Shown here one piece after another: positions 17,539 to 26,579 of a stretch of DNA of 57,518 nt (the first letter of the stretch is position 1; each line of letters begins with the position of its first letter). The stretch is from the NCBI RefSeq assembly GCF_010501105.1, contig NZ_QVMQ01000020.1:1-57518 (forward strand), given 5' to 3'. Position numbers and translations under genes: made by a program. The notes under the pieces are model-generated. The model saw nothing but the letters and a program-made list of their open reading frames with translations. It searched no databases and was not told the origin of the DNA. The stretch comes from Dysgonomonas sp. 511. Lineage in GTDB: Bacteria; Bacteroidota; Bacteroidia; Bacteroidales; Dysgonomonadaceae.

Positions 17539-18603
17539 ATGTTTGTAGTAAACGGACGATTTCTTACACAAAAAGCAACAGGCGTACACCGCTATGCCTT
17601 CGAAATATGCAACAAGCTGCACGAGATGGGCGTAGACTTTCATGTAGCCACTCCGCAGGAGATAGACCCCGGCTATAAGTTCAGCTTCAAGACGGTGAAA
17701 TGCGGTTCGCTCAGCTCGCACTTGTGGGAGCAGATTTCATTGCCCTGCTACCTGAAAAAGATAGGGAAACCGCTTTTGGTAAGCTTCACGGGTTGCGGCC
17801 CGTTGATGTACAACAACCAGATAATAACCATCCACGATGTGTCGCACGAGCGTTACCCCGAATGGTTTTCGCCCAATTATTACCGTTTCTACCACTTTAT
17901 GATGCCGCGCACAGGCAGGAAAGCACATGCTGTGCTTACGGTCAGCGAGTTTTCGAAAAACGAAATAGTAGACACACTAAAGCTAGATGCCGACAAAATA
18001 CATGTGGTACACAGCAATGTACCCTTCCACGATAAGCCCACCAAAGAAGAAGTAATGAATGATGAGCGCGACGAAGATGCCGGGCGGTATATAATAGCCG
18101 TATCGTCGATGGATCCGCGCAAAAACTTTGTACGGCTCGTTGAGGCATTCGCCGACATAGAAGACAAGTCGGTAAAGCTATACATCATAGGTATGTCGTT
18201 CAAAGCATTCAATACGCCCGATATGCAAAAGCTCATAAGCGAAAACGTACACCTGCCGGGCTATATTCCCGATGAGGATTTACAGAAAATGTACCGCAAT
18301 GCCCTGATGTCGGTCTATCCATCGCTTTACGAAGGCTTCGGGCTGCCACCACTGGAGTCGATGACGTACGGTTGTCCTGCATTGGTATCGGACATACCTG
18401 CCCTGCGCGAGATAAGCGGCGATGCCGCCCTCTATGCCGACCCTTACGACAAGAAAGATATTACAATGAAAATAAACAGGCTGCTTGCCGACCAACAGTT
18501 GAGGCACGAACTAAGGATAAAAGGATTGGAGCAAACCACCCTCTACTCGTGGGACAAATCGGCTGCACAGGTGTATCGGATAGTAAAGAAATACATTTCG
18601 TAA
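17539..18603 (+). CDS. Glycosyltransferase, GT4 family
   Basis: 354 residues, GT-B fold. TGVHRYAFEICNKL near residue 15 begins the acceptor domain; VSSMDPRKNFVRLVEAF near residue 194 and YEGFGLPPLESM give the donor site, with E265 and E273 as the E-x7-E pair. The SMDPRKN motif is usual for mannosyl- or rhamnosyltransferase-like GT4 enzymes, but the donor is not settled. It follows the SGNH gene by 45 bases and belongs to the same glycan cluster. Confidence 0.85.
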   Translation: MFVVNGRFLTQKATGVHRYAFEICNKLHEMGVDFHVATPQEIDPGYKFSFKTVKCGSLSSHLWEQISLPCYLKKIGKPLLVSFTGCGPLMYNNQIITIHDVSHERYPEWFSPNYYRFYHFMMPRTGRKAHAVLTVSEFSKNEIVDTLKLDADKIHVVHSNVPFHDKPTKEEVMNDERDEDAGRYIIAVSSMDPRKNFVRLVEAFADIEDKSVKLYIIGMSFKAFNTPDMQKLISENVHLPGYIPDEDLQKMYRNALMSVYPSLYEGFGLPPLESMTYGCPALVSDIPALREISGDAALYADPYDKKDITMKINRLLADQQLRHELRIKGLEQTTLYSWDKSAAQVYRIVKKYIS

Positions 18604-18794
18604 CTTACAGATATGATAGAGTGCTTGTTATGCAAAAAGAAGATAAAAAAGATCAACAAGGATAGCCATACGCTTGCTCTTGCGCCCATTCTTGTTAAAA
18701 CGGCAGGTTTTCCCGTTCCGATTTCCATCTTCGGTTTTCCTAACCCGCGTTTTATTAGTACCTTTGTCGTCAGAGAGGTTTTTCACAAGCTACA

Positions 18795-20297
18795 ATGACA
18801 GCATACACAACTTACGAATGGCCCAGGAGATTTCTGCGCTCTAACGAGTTATATTTACTTATACTCTCGTTTTTGATAATGTTCTTTGCTTCAAAGTGTT
18901 CCCCCCTTTATCTTTTCAATGAATGGGGCGATCCCCACATCTATTTCTCTATAGGCAAAGGCATCGTCAACGGCAAGGTGCTGTACAAAGACTTGTTCGA
19001 CCACAAAGGCCCGCTGATATTCTTCATTTATGGATTGGGCTACCTGACATCTTCCTCCTCGTTTACAGGCATATACATACTCGAATCATTGTTTTTGTTT
19101 GCCAGCCTGCTGTTTGTGTACAAATCGGCAAAGCTCTTTGTGGCAAAAGAATATGCTTTCTTGAGCGCATTGCTATTTACCATCATATTCATATGGAGAA
19201 ACGAAAAAGGAGGTTCGGCCGACGAATTTGCCGTACCGTTCCTTGTAGTCAGTCTCTACTATACGTTGCGATACAGCCTCAACACAGCAATGGATATAAA
19301 GCTACTGAAAAGGTACTACCTGATACACGGGCTTATGTTCGCAGCCGTATTCCTCATCAAGTTTTCCATCTGCGTGTTCTGGCCTTTCCTGCTGTTGATA
19401 CCCGTTGTAGACATTATAAGGGAGAAACGCTATAAAGATATATTTGCCATATCGTTGAGCTTTGCATCGGGTTTTGCTCTTGTATTGCTGCCTGTATTGC
19501 TCTATTTTGCCGTGAACGGGGCTACCGGCGACTTTATTTTTGCCTACTTCACCATCAACAGCCTGTATGCAAGCAGCACCGGCGACACCATTACCGCCAT
19601 TGCTGAAGCCATTGCCGGAAAGATACGCGGCATAGACCTTTACACATACCTGCTGTTGGCAGGGGTTGCAATAGCCGTATTGTCGAAAAGGTTTTTCGGG
19701 TGCACCCTTCACCGAATATGCTTCGTTGCTGCATTTTGCGTGACTTTTGCTGCTGCATCGCGCCCTTTCGATATGTCTTACCCGTATGTGGTGTTAAGTG
19801 TATTTGCCATTCCCGCGCTGATATGGTGTATGGCGATTCTGGCGGTGCGCGTTAAGATGAAAATAGATATAGCCGTCAAAGTTGCGTTTGCGTTGGGCGT
19901 ACTTACGATAAGCATTTATAGTAAAAAACTGTTCGACTACGATATACCGTCGCTACTCAGGACTGAAGAACACAGCTATATGCAAAAAGAATTTGCCTCG
20001 ATAGTAAATATGAAAGAAAACCCTACCCTGCTCGAACTAGAACACGACACAGGGGTCTTCACCGAGGCCAACCTCGTACCGGCATACAAATACTTCTTCC
20101 ACCCTAATATAAAGAACGCTCTTTTTCCCGACATCAGGCTGTCGCACATCGAACTGGTGAAGGAAAAAGAACCGACATTCGTCATCACCCGCAACCTCGA
20201 TTTTCCGTTCCTGCTCGACAACTACCATATAGTTGCCCGGCACTCCCTTTACAGCTGGGACGAAGAATATGTTTATTTGCTCGAAAGAAATAATTAA
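18795..20297 (+). CDS. GT-C-like multi-pass membrane protein, paralogue 1
   Basis: 500 residues with about ten membrane segments. The first outside loop reads GDPHIYFSIGKGIVNGKVLYK, abbreviated here as GDPHIYFSIGKGIVNGKVLY, then DLFDHKGPLIFFIYGLGY, which places acidic residues as in PMT/ArnT-type lipid-linked glycosyltransferases. The C-terminal ~110 residues (from DIPSLLRTEEHSYM) form a soluble domain. Such proteins take sugars from polyprenyl-phosphate donors on the periplasmic side. It is about half identical by eye with the next gene. A 61-codon frame at 18613-18798 overlaps the start and is not supported. Confidence 0.65.
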   Translation: MTAYTTYEWPRRFLRSNELYLLILSFLIMFFASKCSPLYLFNEWGDPHIYFSIGKGIVNGKVLYKDLFDHKGPLIFFIYGLGYLTSSSSFTGIYILESLFLFASLLFVYKSAKLFVAKEYAFLSALLFTIIFIWRNEKGGSADEFAVPFLVVSLYYTLRYSLNTAMDIKLLKRYYLIHGLMFAAVFLIKFSICVFWPFLLLIPVVDIIREKRYKDIFAISLSFASGFALVLLPVLLYFAVNGATGDFIFAYFTINSLYASSTGDTITAIAEAIAGKIRGIDLYTYLLLAGVAIAVLSKRFFGCTLHRICFVAAFCVTFAAASRPFDMSYPYVVLSVFAIPALIWCMAILAVRVKMKIDIAVKVAFALGVLTISIYSKKLFDYDIPSLLRTEEHSYMQKEFASIVNMKENPTLLELEHDTGVFTEANLVPAYKYFFHPNIKNALFPDIRLSHIELVKEKEPTFVITRNLDFPFLLDNYHIVARHSLYSWDEEYVYLLERNN

Positions 20298-20355
20298 CTT
20301 TGCCTGCTCAAGTGAGAAATAATCAACAATGCCCGGAGGGGATAAGAAAACTGCT

Positions 20356-21861
20356 ATGACTGCAAATATCTTAAGAAAAAACACTTTTCTGAGCAACGAA
20401 CCTATATTGTTTGCCCTATCGTTTATCGTACTGTTTTTTTGTTCGCAATGCTCGCCATTGTACCTGTTCAACGACTGGGGCGACCCGAATATCTATTTCT
20501 CCATAGGCAAGGGTATGTTTAATGGCAAGGTGATCTATAAAGACCTGTTCGACCACAAAGGGCCGCTTATATTCCTCATCTACGGGTTGGGATACCTTAT
20601 TTCGCATACCACATTTTGGGGCGTATATATTTTCGAATCCCTGTTTCTGTTTGTCAACCTGCTGTTTGCCTATAAGATAGCTAAACTTTTCCTCGACAAA
20701 GACAAGTCGCTGCTAGTATCGCTTCTTTACCTTTTTTTCTTCCTCTGCCGTACCAAGCAGGGAGGCTCTGCCGACGAACTGATAACCCCTTGCCTGATGG
20801 TAAGCCTTTACTATACGCTGCGATATTGCACAAACAGGCAAAAAAGTGAAAGCCGCCTTAACCGCCACTTCGCCATACATGGGGTTATGTTCGGTATCGT
20901 ATTTTTTGTAAAACTGAGTATCTGCACTTTCTGGCCGCCCTTGCTCGCCATTCCCGTTCTTTACCTGCTGAAAGAGCATAAATATAAGAAATTACTGTCG
21001 GCATCACTTTTCTTCGTATATGGATTCCTGCTGGTTGCGATTCCTGTTGTAGCATATTTTGTATGCAATTCGGCTTTCAACGATTTCAAATTTGCCTACT
21101 TCGAATTTAACTCATTGTATGCAAGTGCAAGTATGGGGCTTCATTTCGATGCCTTCGCCAATATTGTCGCCCGTTTTCTTCTTAGGCTCATTAGTCCCGA
21201 CTTCTACGTTTATATGCTTTTGCTAAGCATGGCATTCTTGTTGTTCTCGAAAAAATATATATGCGATATCTTACCTAAAGTATGTATATTGCTCTCTTTC
21301 GTTCTCGTGTATATCATAGTCACCTCAGGCCCGTTCGACATGGACTATTATTACATTACTCTGAGTGTGTTTTCTATCATAGGTTTCATACATATTATTG
21401 GACTGGCAGACAGCAAGATGGAAAAATATAAATGGCTGAAACCAACAGCTTTGACAGTGGTATTATTTGCCTGTATTGCTTTTAAAGGCTTCTTTGGACA
21501 AAAAGCTGCCTGCCTGCTAAGAACAGAGGAATGTTCTTTCTGGCAAAAAGACTTCGCTGCCATTATCAACACCGCTCCCGATGCCATACTTATCGACCTC
21601 GAACACGAAACAGGTGTGAATACCATTGCAGGAATCGTGCCGGCATACAAGTATTTCTTCCACCCCAATATACACGACGACGCGTTCCCCCAACTGAAAG
21701 AATACCATATCAATCTGGTAAAAGACGGGAAGCCGGACTTCGTGATAACCAATAACAAGGAATTTCCGTATATCAACGAGAATTACCATATTGCTGCGCG
21801 TCATCGCCAATACGAGGGCGAAGAACATTTCATATACCTTTTCAGGCGGAACGGGCTGTAA
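20356..21861 (+). CDS. GT-C-like multi-pass membrane protein, paralogue 2
   Basis: 501 residues from the ATG at 20356, chosen because MTANILRKNTFLSNE aligns with the start of paralogue 1; an ATG at 20329 would add nine residues. It has the same layout: GDPNIYFSIGKGMFNGKVIY, DLFDHKGPLIFLIYGLGY, then a QGGSADELITP segment, and a soluble C-terminal part beginning near LLRTEECSF. The pair lie 58 bases apart and look like a tandem duplication that has diverged, perhaps for different acceptors. It closes the glycan cluster and converges on the 21908 gene. Confidence 0.65.
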   Translation: MTANILRKNTFLSNEPILFALSFIVLFFCSQCSPLYLFNDWGDPNIYFSIGKGMFNGKVIYKDLFDHKGPLIFLIYGLGYLISHTTFWGVYIFESLFLFVNLLFAYKIAKLFLDKDKSLLVSLLYLFFFLCRTKQGGSADELITPCLMVSLYYTLRYCTNRQKSESRLNRHFAIHGVMFGIVFFVKLSICTFWPPLLAIPVLYLLKEHKYKKLLSASLFFVYGFLLVAIPVVAYFVCNSAFNDFKFAYFEFNSLYASASMGLHFDAFANIVARFLLRLISPDFYVYMLLLSMAFLLFSKKYICDILPKVCILLSFVLVYIIVTSGPFDMDYYYITLSVFSIIGFIHIIGLADSKMEKYKWLKPTALTVVLFACIAFKGFFGQKAACLLRTEECSFWQKDFAAIINTAPDAILIDLEHETGVNTIAGIVPAYKYFFHPNIHDDAFPQLKEYHINLVKDGKPDFVITNNKEFPYINENYHIAARHRQYEGEEHFIYLFRRNGL

Positions 21862-21907
21862 CGCCTGATGGCAAAAAATGGCTTGCGAAGAATAGTTAGC
21901 CCTATTG

Positions 21908-24556
21908 CTATTTATCCGTCCTCGATATCTTCCGCACTGTGCGCACAGGCATGCCATTACTCGTAACACCCTCTATCACTACCGAGTAGGTAGTAGAGCC
22001 ATCGGCTGTATAGAAACTGAAAGCAGCATTGCCATCGTCGCCAGCCCTAAGATCGGGATTCCAATAAATGGTAGTCCTGAGATCGGGATTAGGATCAGCT
22101 AGTTGTTCGCGTGTTTCGTATTGCGGAGAGTAAAACTCCTTTGCTGTCTGATAACCTAGTGGCGTATATCTCTTTATATTAAACTTTTCCGGATTCCTGA
22201 ACGGCATTTCACCCTTTTTTGTGGTGATGAGGATTGCACCACCTCCTCCCCTTACGCCAAAAATGGCAGCTCCGGCTCCTTTTACAATTTCTATTGCAGC
22301 CACATCCTGCATTATCAGGTCGGAAAGCATAGAGACTTCATATTCTACGTCGTCTACCAGTACCAAAGGAGGGTTACTGTTTCCCCGTATAAAGACTTCT
22401 TCATTCATGACCCTTACTCCGGCAAAGCGGCTGAGAACCTGAAATATGTCGCGCGGATGGTATTTATCAAATTCTTCGCTCGTCATACGCGGGTTCATAG
22501 CCGACGAATACATAGAAGCACTCTTTTCTATCCGTTCAGCTTTTATTTCTATTTCCTTCAGATAAATCATACGCATACCGTTGAGCATGGTGAAATTCTG
22601 GTCGGCCTTTCCCATATAGCTTTCAAACTGCGACTTATCTCCGGCATATGTAAAAGGCAATGACGTGAGGTGCGACGGATATTTTTCGTAATCGAGAAGC
22701 AACTCTACCCTGCTGCCTCCTTTCTTGGTATTGCCCTGTATGATAAAACCGGTACTATCGGGAGCTTCGAATCCCTGGAAAACGAACTTCCCGTCATCGT
22801 CGGTCAATGTCTGGGTAAATATTCCGTTGCGGATAGAAATAAGAGTGACAGGATATCCCGCCGATTTTTTATTCATAAAGAAACCGCCCTTGATAGTGCC
22901 CGATATTGCCTGTCCGCGCTCCAAATAGCCTGTTATCTTATCAAAATCCCCCTTCAGAAACTTGGATACATTGTAGCGGCTCCATCCCTGTGTCATCATC
23001 AACGCATCGAGGTCGATCGGTTTCGCTACAACATTGCCATCGAAATAGGACGCAGGCGATTCGATATACCCTTTTAGTTCAGAGGCAAGCAATAATGACG
23101 AAAGTATGCTTGTACAACTATCGGGTTTGATATCCTTATCGTCGGTTACGGCAATAGAAAGCCCTGCTGCTACTTTTTCTTTTCCACCTTGGGTAAGCAA
23201 CAGCGAAGCCTTCACCAACTTACGATTCCCGTAATTATCCTTATCTGCCTCGAAACCGATAGTCGCCATTTCGGCATCATTTGCATTAAAGACCATCCGT
23301 TCGCTCAAAGGATTCATAGCGGCATCTACCAACAGGAATTGTATGACGCCCGTAGGGAGTCTTTCCATCGGCACAATCGCAAACGATTCTTTTCCGTCCC
23401 ATTTATTGACAAACAACACATTACCTCTGCAATGCGCTGCAAGATATAGCGGAACACCATCCAACGGTTTACCGTAAGGAGTGCGCACCGATACTACAAA
23501 GTTGCCTTTATGCTGGTTGACCTGCAATGCTACCTGCGAAGCCGAGGGAGAAGGCAAGACGTATCTCTTTTCCATCCCTGCTTTGTTGCGGCAAACAGCA
23601 TACAATACACTATCCGTCTCGTTGGAGAAAGACATCAAATATCCCATACCCAGATATCCCGACCGGAAAGCAGTCAGTGTATCGCCGCCAGTGGTCACTA
23701 CCACGCCTTCTATGTCTTCGCCGCGCCCCTCACTGTTTATTGCCTTGAATGCTACGCGGTTTGCTATTCCCACAATATTGTGTCCACCTTCGGGCAGGAA
23801 AGACACCTCATAATCGCGACGATGAGGCACAGGGATAAATTCTTTGTGGAATTTACCTGCATAGTCGTATTCTATATAAAGAGACTTCTGCCTCCCCTTC
23901 CGAGGAGCTTTCAATGTAAGGCGCGCCACACTATCTTTGCCCATGCGCAGATTTTCGGTAAATCCCTTATCGGCTATCATCCGCATCTCTTCGGGCTTTA
24001 TACGGTTGCCACTCTGCAAATCGGTGATCGAGAGTTCTACATTTACCCGCTTTTCGTTTTCGTATTCGAATACCGGTTCTATACGGTACAAGGCTGTGAG
24101 CGGGCCGCCAATGGTTATGGTGCGCTTGAAAAAATGTTCTTCGCCAAGACTCTCCATCAACCGCGTATAGAAGCGCAACTGGTATTGTCCTTCGGGCAAT
24201 TCTTCGTCGAGCGTAATATGTCCGTGATATGCTCCGCGGTGAGGTTTTATCTTTACCCTGTTTACTACAGAATCTATAGGGTTTATCAGTTCGGCATATA
24301 TGTAGCGGCTCAGGGTGTCGGGCAGGTGCGAATAAGCATCTACGAGATATGCCCTGAACCAGATATCTTCGCCCGTGATATAAAACGATTTATCTATCTG
24401 TGCATATACTTTTTCCTGAGGAAAAATTGCCAGTTGCCGCCGGAAGTTATACACTATAGAATCGGTAATATTATCGTTTTGCGCCTGCAAACTAGCGAAT
24501 AGCGGCAAGATGATGAATATTGGCAGCAATATAAATCTTTTATACATGTTTTTCAT
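21908..24556 (-). CDS. MG2-type macroglobulin domain protein with TonB plug domain
   Basis: 882 residues from the ATG at 24556 (MKNMYKRFILL) with a signal peptide ending near FASLQAQ. Residues about 45-170 form an MG2-like beta domain (YAQIDKSFYITGEDIWFRAY). A carboxypeptidase-regulatory-like stretch follows around residues 560-620. The C-terminal third holds a TonB plug domain (DIFQVLSRFAGVRVMNEEVF, then VEIVKGAGAAIFGVRGGGGA-type glycine loop and ILITTKKG), but no 22-strand barrel follows. The family is common in Bacteroidetes; its role is unknown, probably outer-membrane or periplasmic. It stands alone and converges on the glycan cluster. Confidence 0.7.
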   Translation of the reverse strand: MKNMYKRFILLPIFIILPLFASLQAQNDNITDSIVYNFRRQLAIFPQEKVYAQIDKSFYITGEDIWFRAYLVDAYSHLPDTLSRYIYAELINPIDSVVNRVKIKPHRGAYHGHITLDEELPEGQYQLRFYTRLMESLGEEHFFKRTITIGGPLTALYRIEPVFEYENEKRVNVELSITDLQSGNRIKPEEMRMIADKGFTENLRMGKDSVARLTLKAPRKGRQKSLYIEYDYAGKFHKEFIPVPHRRDYEVSFLPEGGHNIVGIANRVAFKAINSEGRGEDIEGVVVTTGGDTLTAFRSGYLGMGYLMSFSNETDSVLYAVCRNKAGMEKRYVLPSPSASQVALQVNQHKGNFVVSVRTPYGKPLDGVPLYLAAHCRGNVLFVNKWDGKESFAIVPMERLPTGVIQFLLVDAAMNPLSERMVFNANDAEMATIGFEADKDNYGNRKLVKASLLLTQGGKEKVAAGLSIAVTDDKDIKPDSCTSILSSLLLASELKGYIESPASYFDGNVVAKPIDLDALMMTQGWSRYNVSKFLKGDFDKITGYLERGQAISGTIKGGFFMNKKSAGYPVTLISIRNGIFTQTLTDDDGKFVFQGFEAPDSTGFIIQGNTKKGGSRVELLLDYEKYPSHLTSLPFTYAGDKSQFESYMGKADQNFTMLNGMRMIYLKEIEIKAERIEKSASMYSSAMNPRMTSEEFDKYHPRDIFQVLSRFAGVRVMNEEVFIRGNSNPPLVLVDDVEYEVSMLSDLIMQDVAAIEIVKGAGAAIFGVRGGGGAILITTKKGEMPFRNPEKFNIKRYTPLGYQTAKEFYSPQYETREQLADPNPDLRTTIYWNPDLRAGDDGNAAFSFYTADGSTTYSVVIEGVTSNGMPVRTVRKISRTDK

Positions 24557-24645
24557 CGGTATAGTTAGTATTTGCAAACATAAACAATTATTTGATATCC
24601 CGATGAAAAGCAATACTATATTTTATCTCTTCTTTGGAGGATATA

Positions 24646-24939
24646 TCAAAGGTCGATATCGAAATCAATGTCAATATCAATATCGCTCAACGCCTCGCCA
24701 ATAGCGCCAGTCACCTTCCCTGCCCCTTCGGCAACTTTCGACATACCATCGGCTACGAGCCCCACAGTACCGCCAACCACATCCTTTGCCGACGACAGTG
24801 AATCTATTACAGCATCGGCAACGATTTCGGTGGTAGCGATAACTGCTTCCGCCACAAAACCGGCCACGGGAGCAAAAGCACTTTTCTCCTCCTGCTCATT
24901 TTTCTCCTGAGGTGTTACGTTATCATTCATATCTTCCAT
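24646..24939 (-). CDS. Small Ala/Val-rich protein with Asp-Ile repeat tail
   Basis: 97 residues (an ATG three codons inside is an alternative start). The middle (residues about 22-82) is rich in Ala, Val and Gly with a heptad-like pattern and could form an amphipathic helix on a membrane. The last 11 residues alternate Asp and Ile (DIDIDIDFDIDL). No signal peptide. It lies 28 bases downstream of lipA on the same strand and may be co-transcribed with it. I do not recognise a function. Confidence 0.6.
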   Translation of the reverse strand: MEDMNDNVTPQEKNEQEEKSAFAPVAGFVAEAVIATTEIVADAVIDSLSSAKDVVGGTVGLVADGMSKVAEGAGKVTGAIGEALSDIDIDIDFDIDL

Positions 24940-24966
24940 ATTATCAGTACATATAAGGTTAACAAA

Positions 24967-25818
24967 CTATCTATTTCCCAAACAGTTTTCGGCATGGTAA
25001 GACGAACGCACCAACGGCCCGCTCTCTACATGGCTAAAGCCTTTCGACAATGCGATCTCTTTCAGGCGGCTGAATTCGTCGGGGTGGATGTATGCTTCCA
25101 CAGGCAAATGACGGCGTGTAGGCTGCAAATACTGCCCCATAGTAAGCACCAGGCAATTTGCCGAAAGCAGGTCGTCCATTGTTTCCAATATTTCATCGGT
25201 AGTCTCGCCCAATCCGAGCATAATGCCCGATTTGGCTTTGCAACCGTTGGCAGCTATACGAGCTAGCACGCTGAGGCTTACGTCGTAGCGGGCAGCACTA
25301 CGCACCTGAGGAGTGAGCCGTCGCACGGTTTCCATATTGTGCGATATCACTTCGGGGGCTGCTGCACACACCATATCTACCAACTCCGGCTTTCCCTGAA
25401 AATCGGGGATAAGGACTTCGATGGTGGTAGCAGGGTTCACTTCGCGAATCTTATTAATTGTTGCCACCCAGTGCAATGCGCCCATGTCGGGCAGGTCGTC
25501 GCGATCGACAGAGGTCACTACTGCATGCTTCAGTTCCATTAGCTTTACCGATTCGGCAACCTTCATCGGCTCGTCGGTATCGAGGGGCAATGGCTTTCCC
25601 GTTTTGGTATTGCAGAATTTACACGAACGGGTGCAGATATCGCCGCCAATCATAAAGGTAGCCGTTCCCCTACCCCAGCATTCGCCCTGATTGGGGCAAC
25701 GTCCGCTGGAACAGATGGTATGCAGCCCATGCGATTCTAAGATGTTGTGTGTGTGGGAGTAGCCTCCTTCTCCACCGAGTTTCACTTTGAGCCATTCGGG
25801 CTTTTTTATGTGTGCCAT
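24967..25818 (-). CDS. lipA: Lipoyl synthase
   Basis: 283 residues, the usual length. The radical-SAM cluster motif CTRSCKFC gives C62, C66 and C69, and the auxiliary cluster motif CSSGRCPNQGEC gives C36, C41 and C47. The C-terminal RSSYHAE supplies the conserved Arg-Ser-Ser-Tyr. It inserts two sulfurs into octanoyl groups bound to lipoyl domains of 2-oxoacid dehydrogenases or the glycine-cleavage H protein. lipB, its usual partner, is not adjacent. All key residues are present. Confidence 0.95.
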   Translation of the reverse strand: MAHIKKPEWLKVKLGGEGGYSHTHNILESHGLHTICSSGRCPNQGECWGRGTATFMIGGDICTRSCKFCNTKTGKPLPLDTDEPMKVAESVKLMELKHAVVTSVDRDDLPDMGALHWVATINKIREVNPATTIEVLIPDFQGKPELVDMVCAAAPEVISHNMETVRRLTPQVRSAARYDVSLSVLARIAANGCKAKSGIMLGLGETTDEILETMDDLLSANCLVLTMGQYLQPTRRHLPVEAYIHPDEFSRLKEIALSKGFSHVESGPLVRSSYHAENCLGNR

Positions 25819-25871
25819 ATATGATTGTCTTTTCTATTTAGAACCGGAAAGCTAAGATAGTAAATATTCAT

Positions 25872-26468
25872 TATTAATGCGAATCAGCAGTTGGGATTTA
25901 ATAGTAAAATCATTCTTTTTTATACTGCGCGCAATCACAGATTGCTTGCGTTCCTTTTGGCCTAAGCCCCAAAAGGAACCAAAAACGCTTTTGCGCCCCG
26001 CTTAGCCGTACGACCCACTTTGCGCTTTGCCGGCTAAATGAAGTGAACTAACAACAATCCTTTTGTTGGCTTGGCAAAGTTGCATAACAGCAGCCCCACT
26101 TCATTCTACGCCGCCTGCATCGCGTGGGTACCCCGTACGCAAAGCTAAGGGCGCGAGCTGACGCAGGACAAGAGTTTACGACAATTCTTGTCGTGCGCCA
26201 GCTTTCCGTGCATTAGTTCCGCAGGCGGGAACCTGTCCGGTGAAGGCGGCGGAGAAAGGGATGGGGCGAAGCCCGTTTATCCCTTTCTGCCGGCAAACCG
26301 ATGACAGGTCGCCGAGGGACGAAGCACTAGCCTTTTGCTTCCTTTTGGGCAATGCCAAAAGGAAGGGTAAGCCCAGGAGGGCGCGGCAGGATGAGCTAAA
26401 GATGAAATGTTTAACTCAAGATTGCTTTTATGCAGTATAAAAAAAGAACATATTAATGCGAATCAGCA
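25872..26468. mobile_element. GC-rich non-coding element bounded by direct and inverted repeats
   Basis: The 18-base TATTAATGCGAATCAGCA occurs at 25872-25889 and again at 26451-26468. Inside these, TTCTTTTTTATACTGC (25913-25928) is matched in reverse by GCAGTATAAAAAAAGAA (26432-26448). The interior is far richer in GC than its surroundings and contains two hairpins with the same core: 25950-25979 and 26338-26365 (TTCCTTTTGG arms). Open frames within it are short and biased and I do not call them. It separates lipA from an isolated phage gene. It may be a non-autonomous mobile element or a structured RNA gene. Confidence 0.55.
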
Positions 26469-26579
26469 CGAACTAGCAATAAAAACCACGGAGTTTTATT
26501 AAAAAAATCCATCGAACTGCATTTTTTTTATCTATATACCAGAAAAGGTCATTACAGTACAATAAAACCAATAAAAACT

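Noticed and set aside
18613..18798. 61-codon frame before the first GT-C-like gene
   Set aside because: Overlaps the real start by 4 bases, has a mixed composition and no recognisable domain; probably intergenic.
23510..24502. 330-codon plus-strand frame opposite the MG2/plug gene
   Set aside because: Shadow of a well-supported minus-strand gene; no motif, signal or plausible promoter.
26160..26440. Short coding frames inside the GC-rich element (for example a basic 66-codon frame from 26240)
   Set aside because: Frames are short, Arg/Lys/Pro-biased and span hairpin arms, which fits repeat sequence rather than protein.
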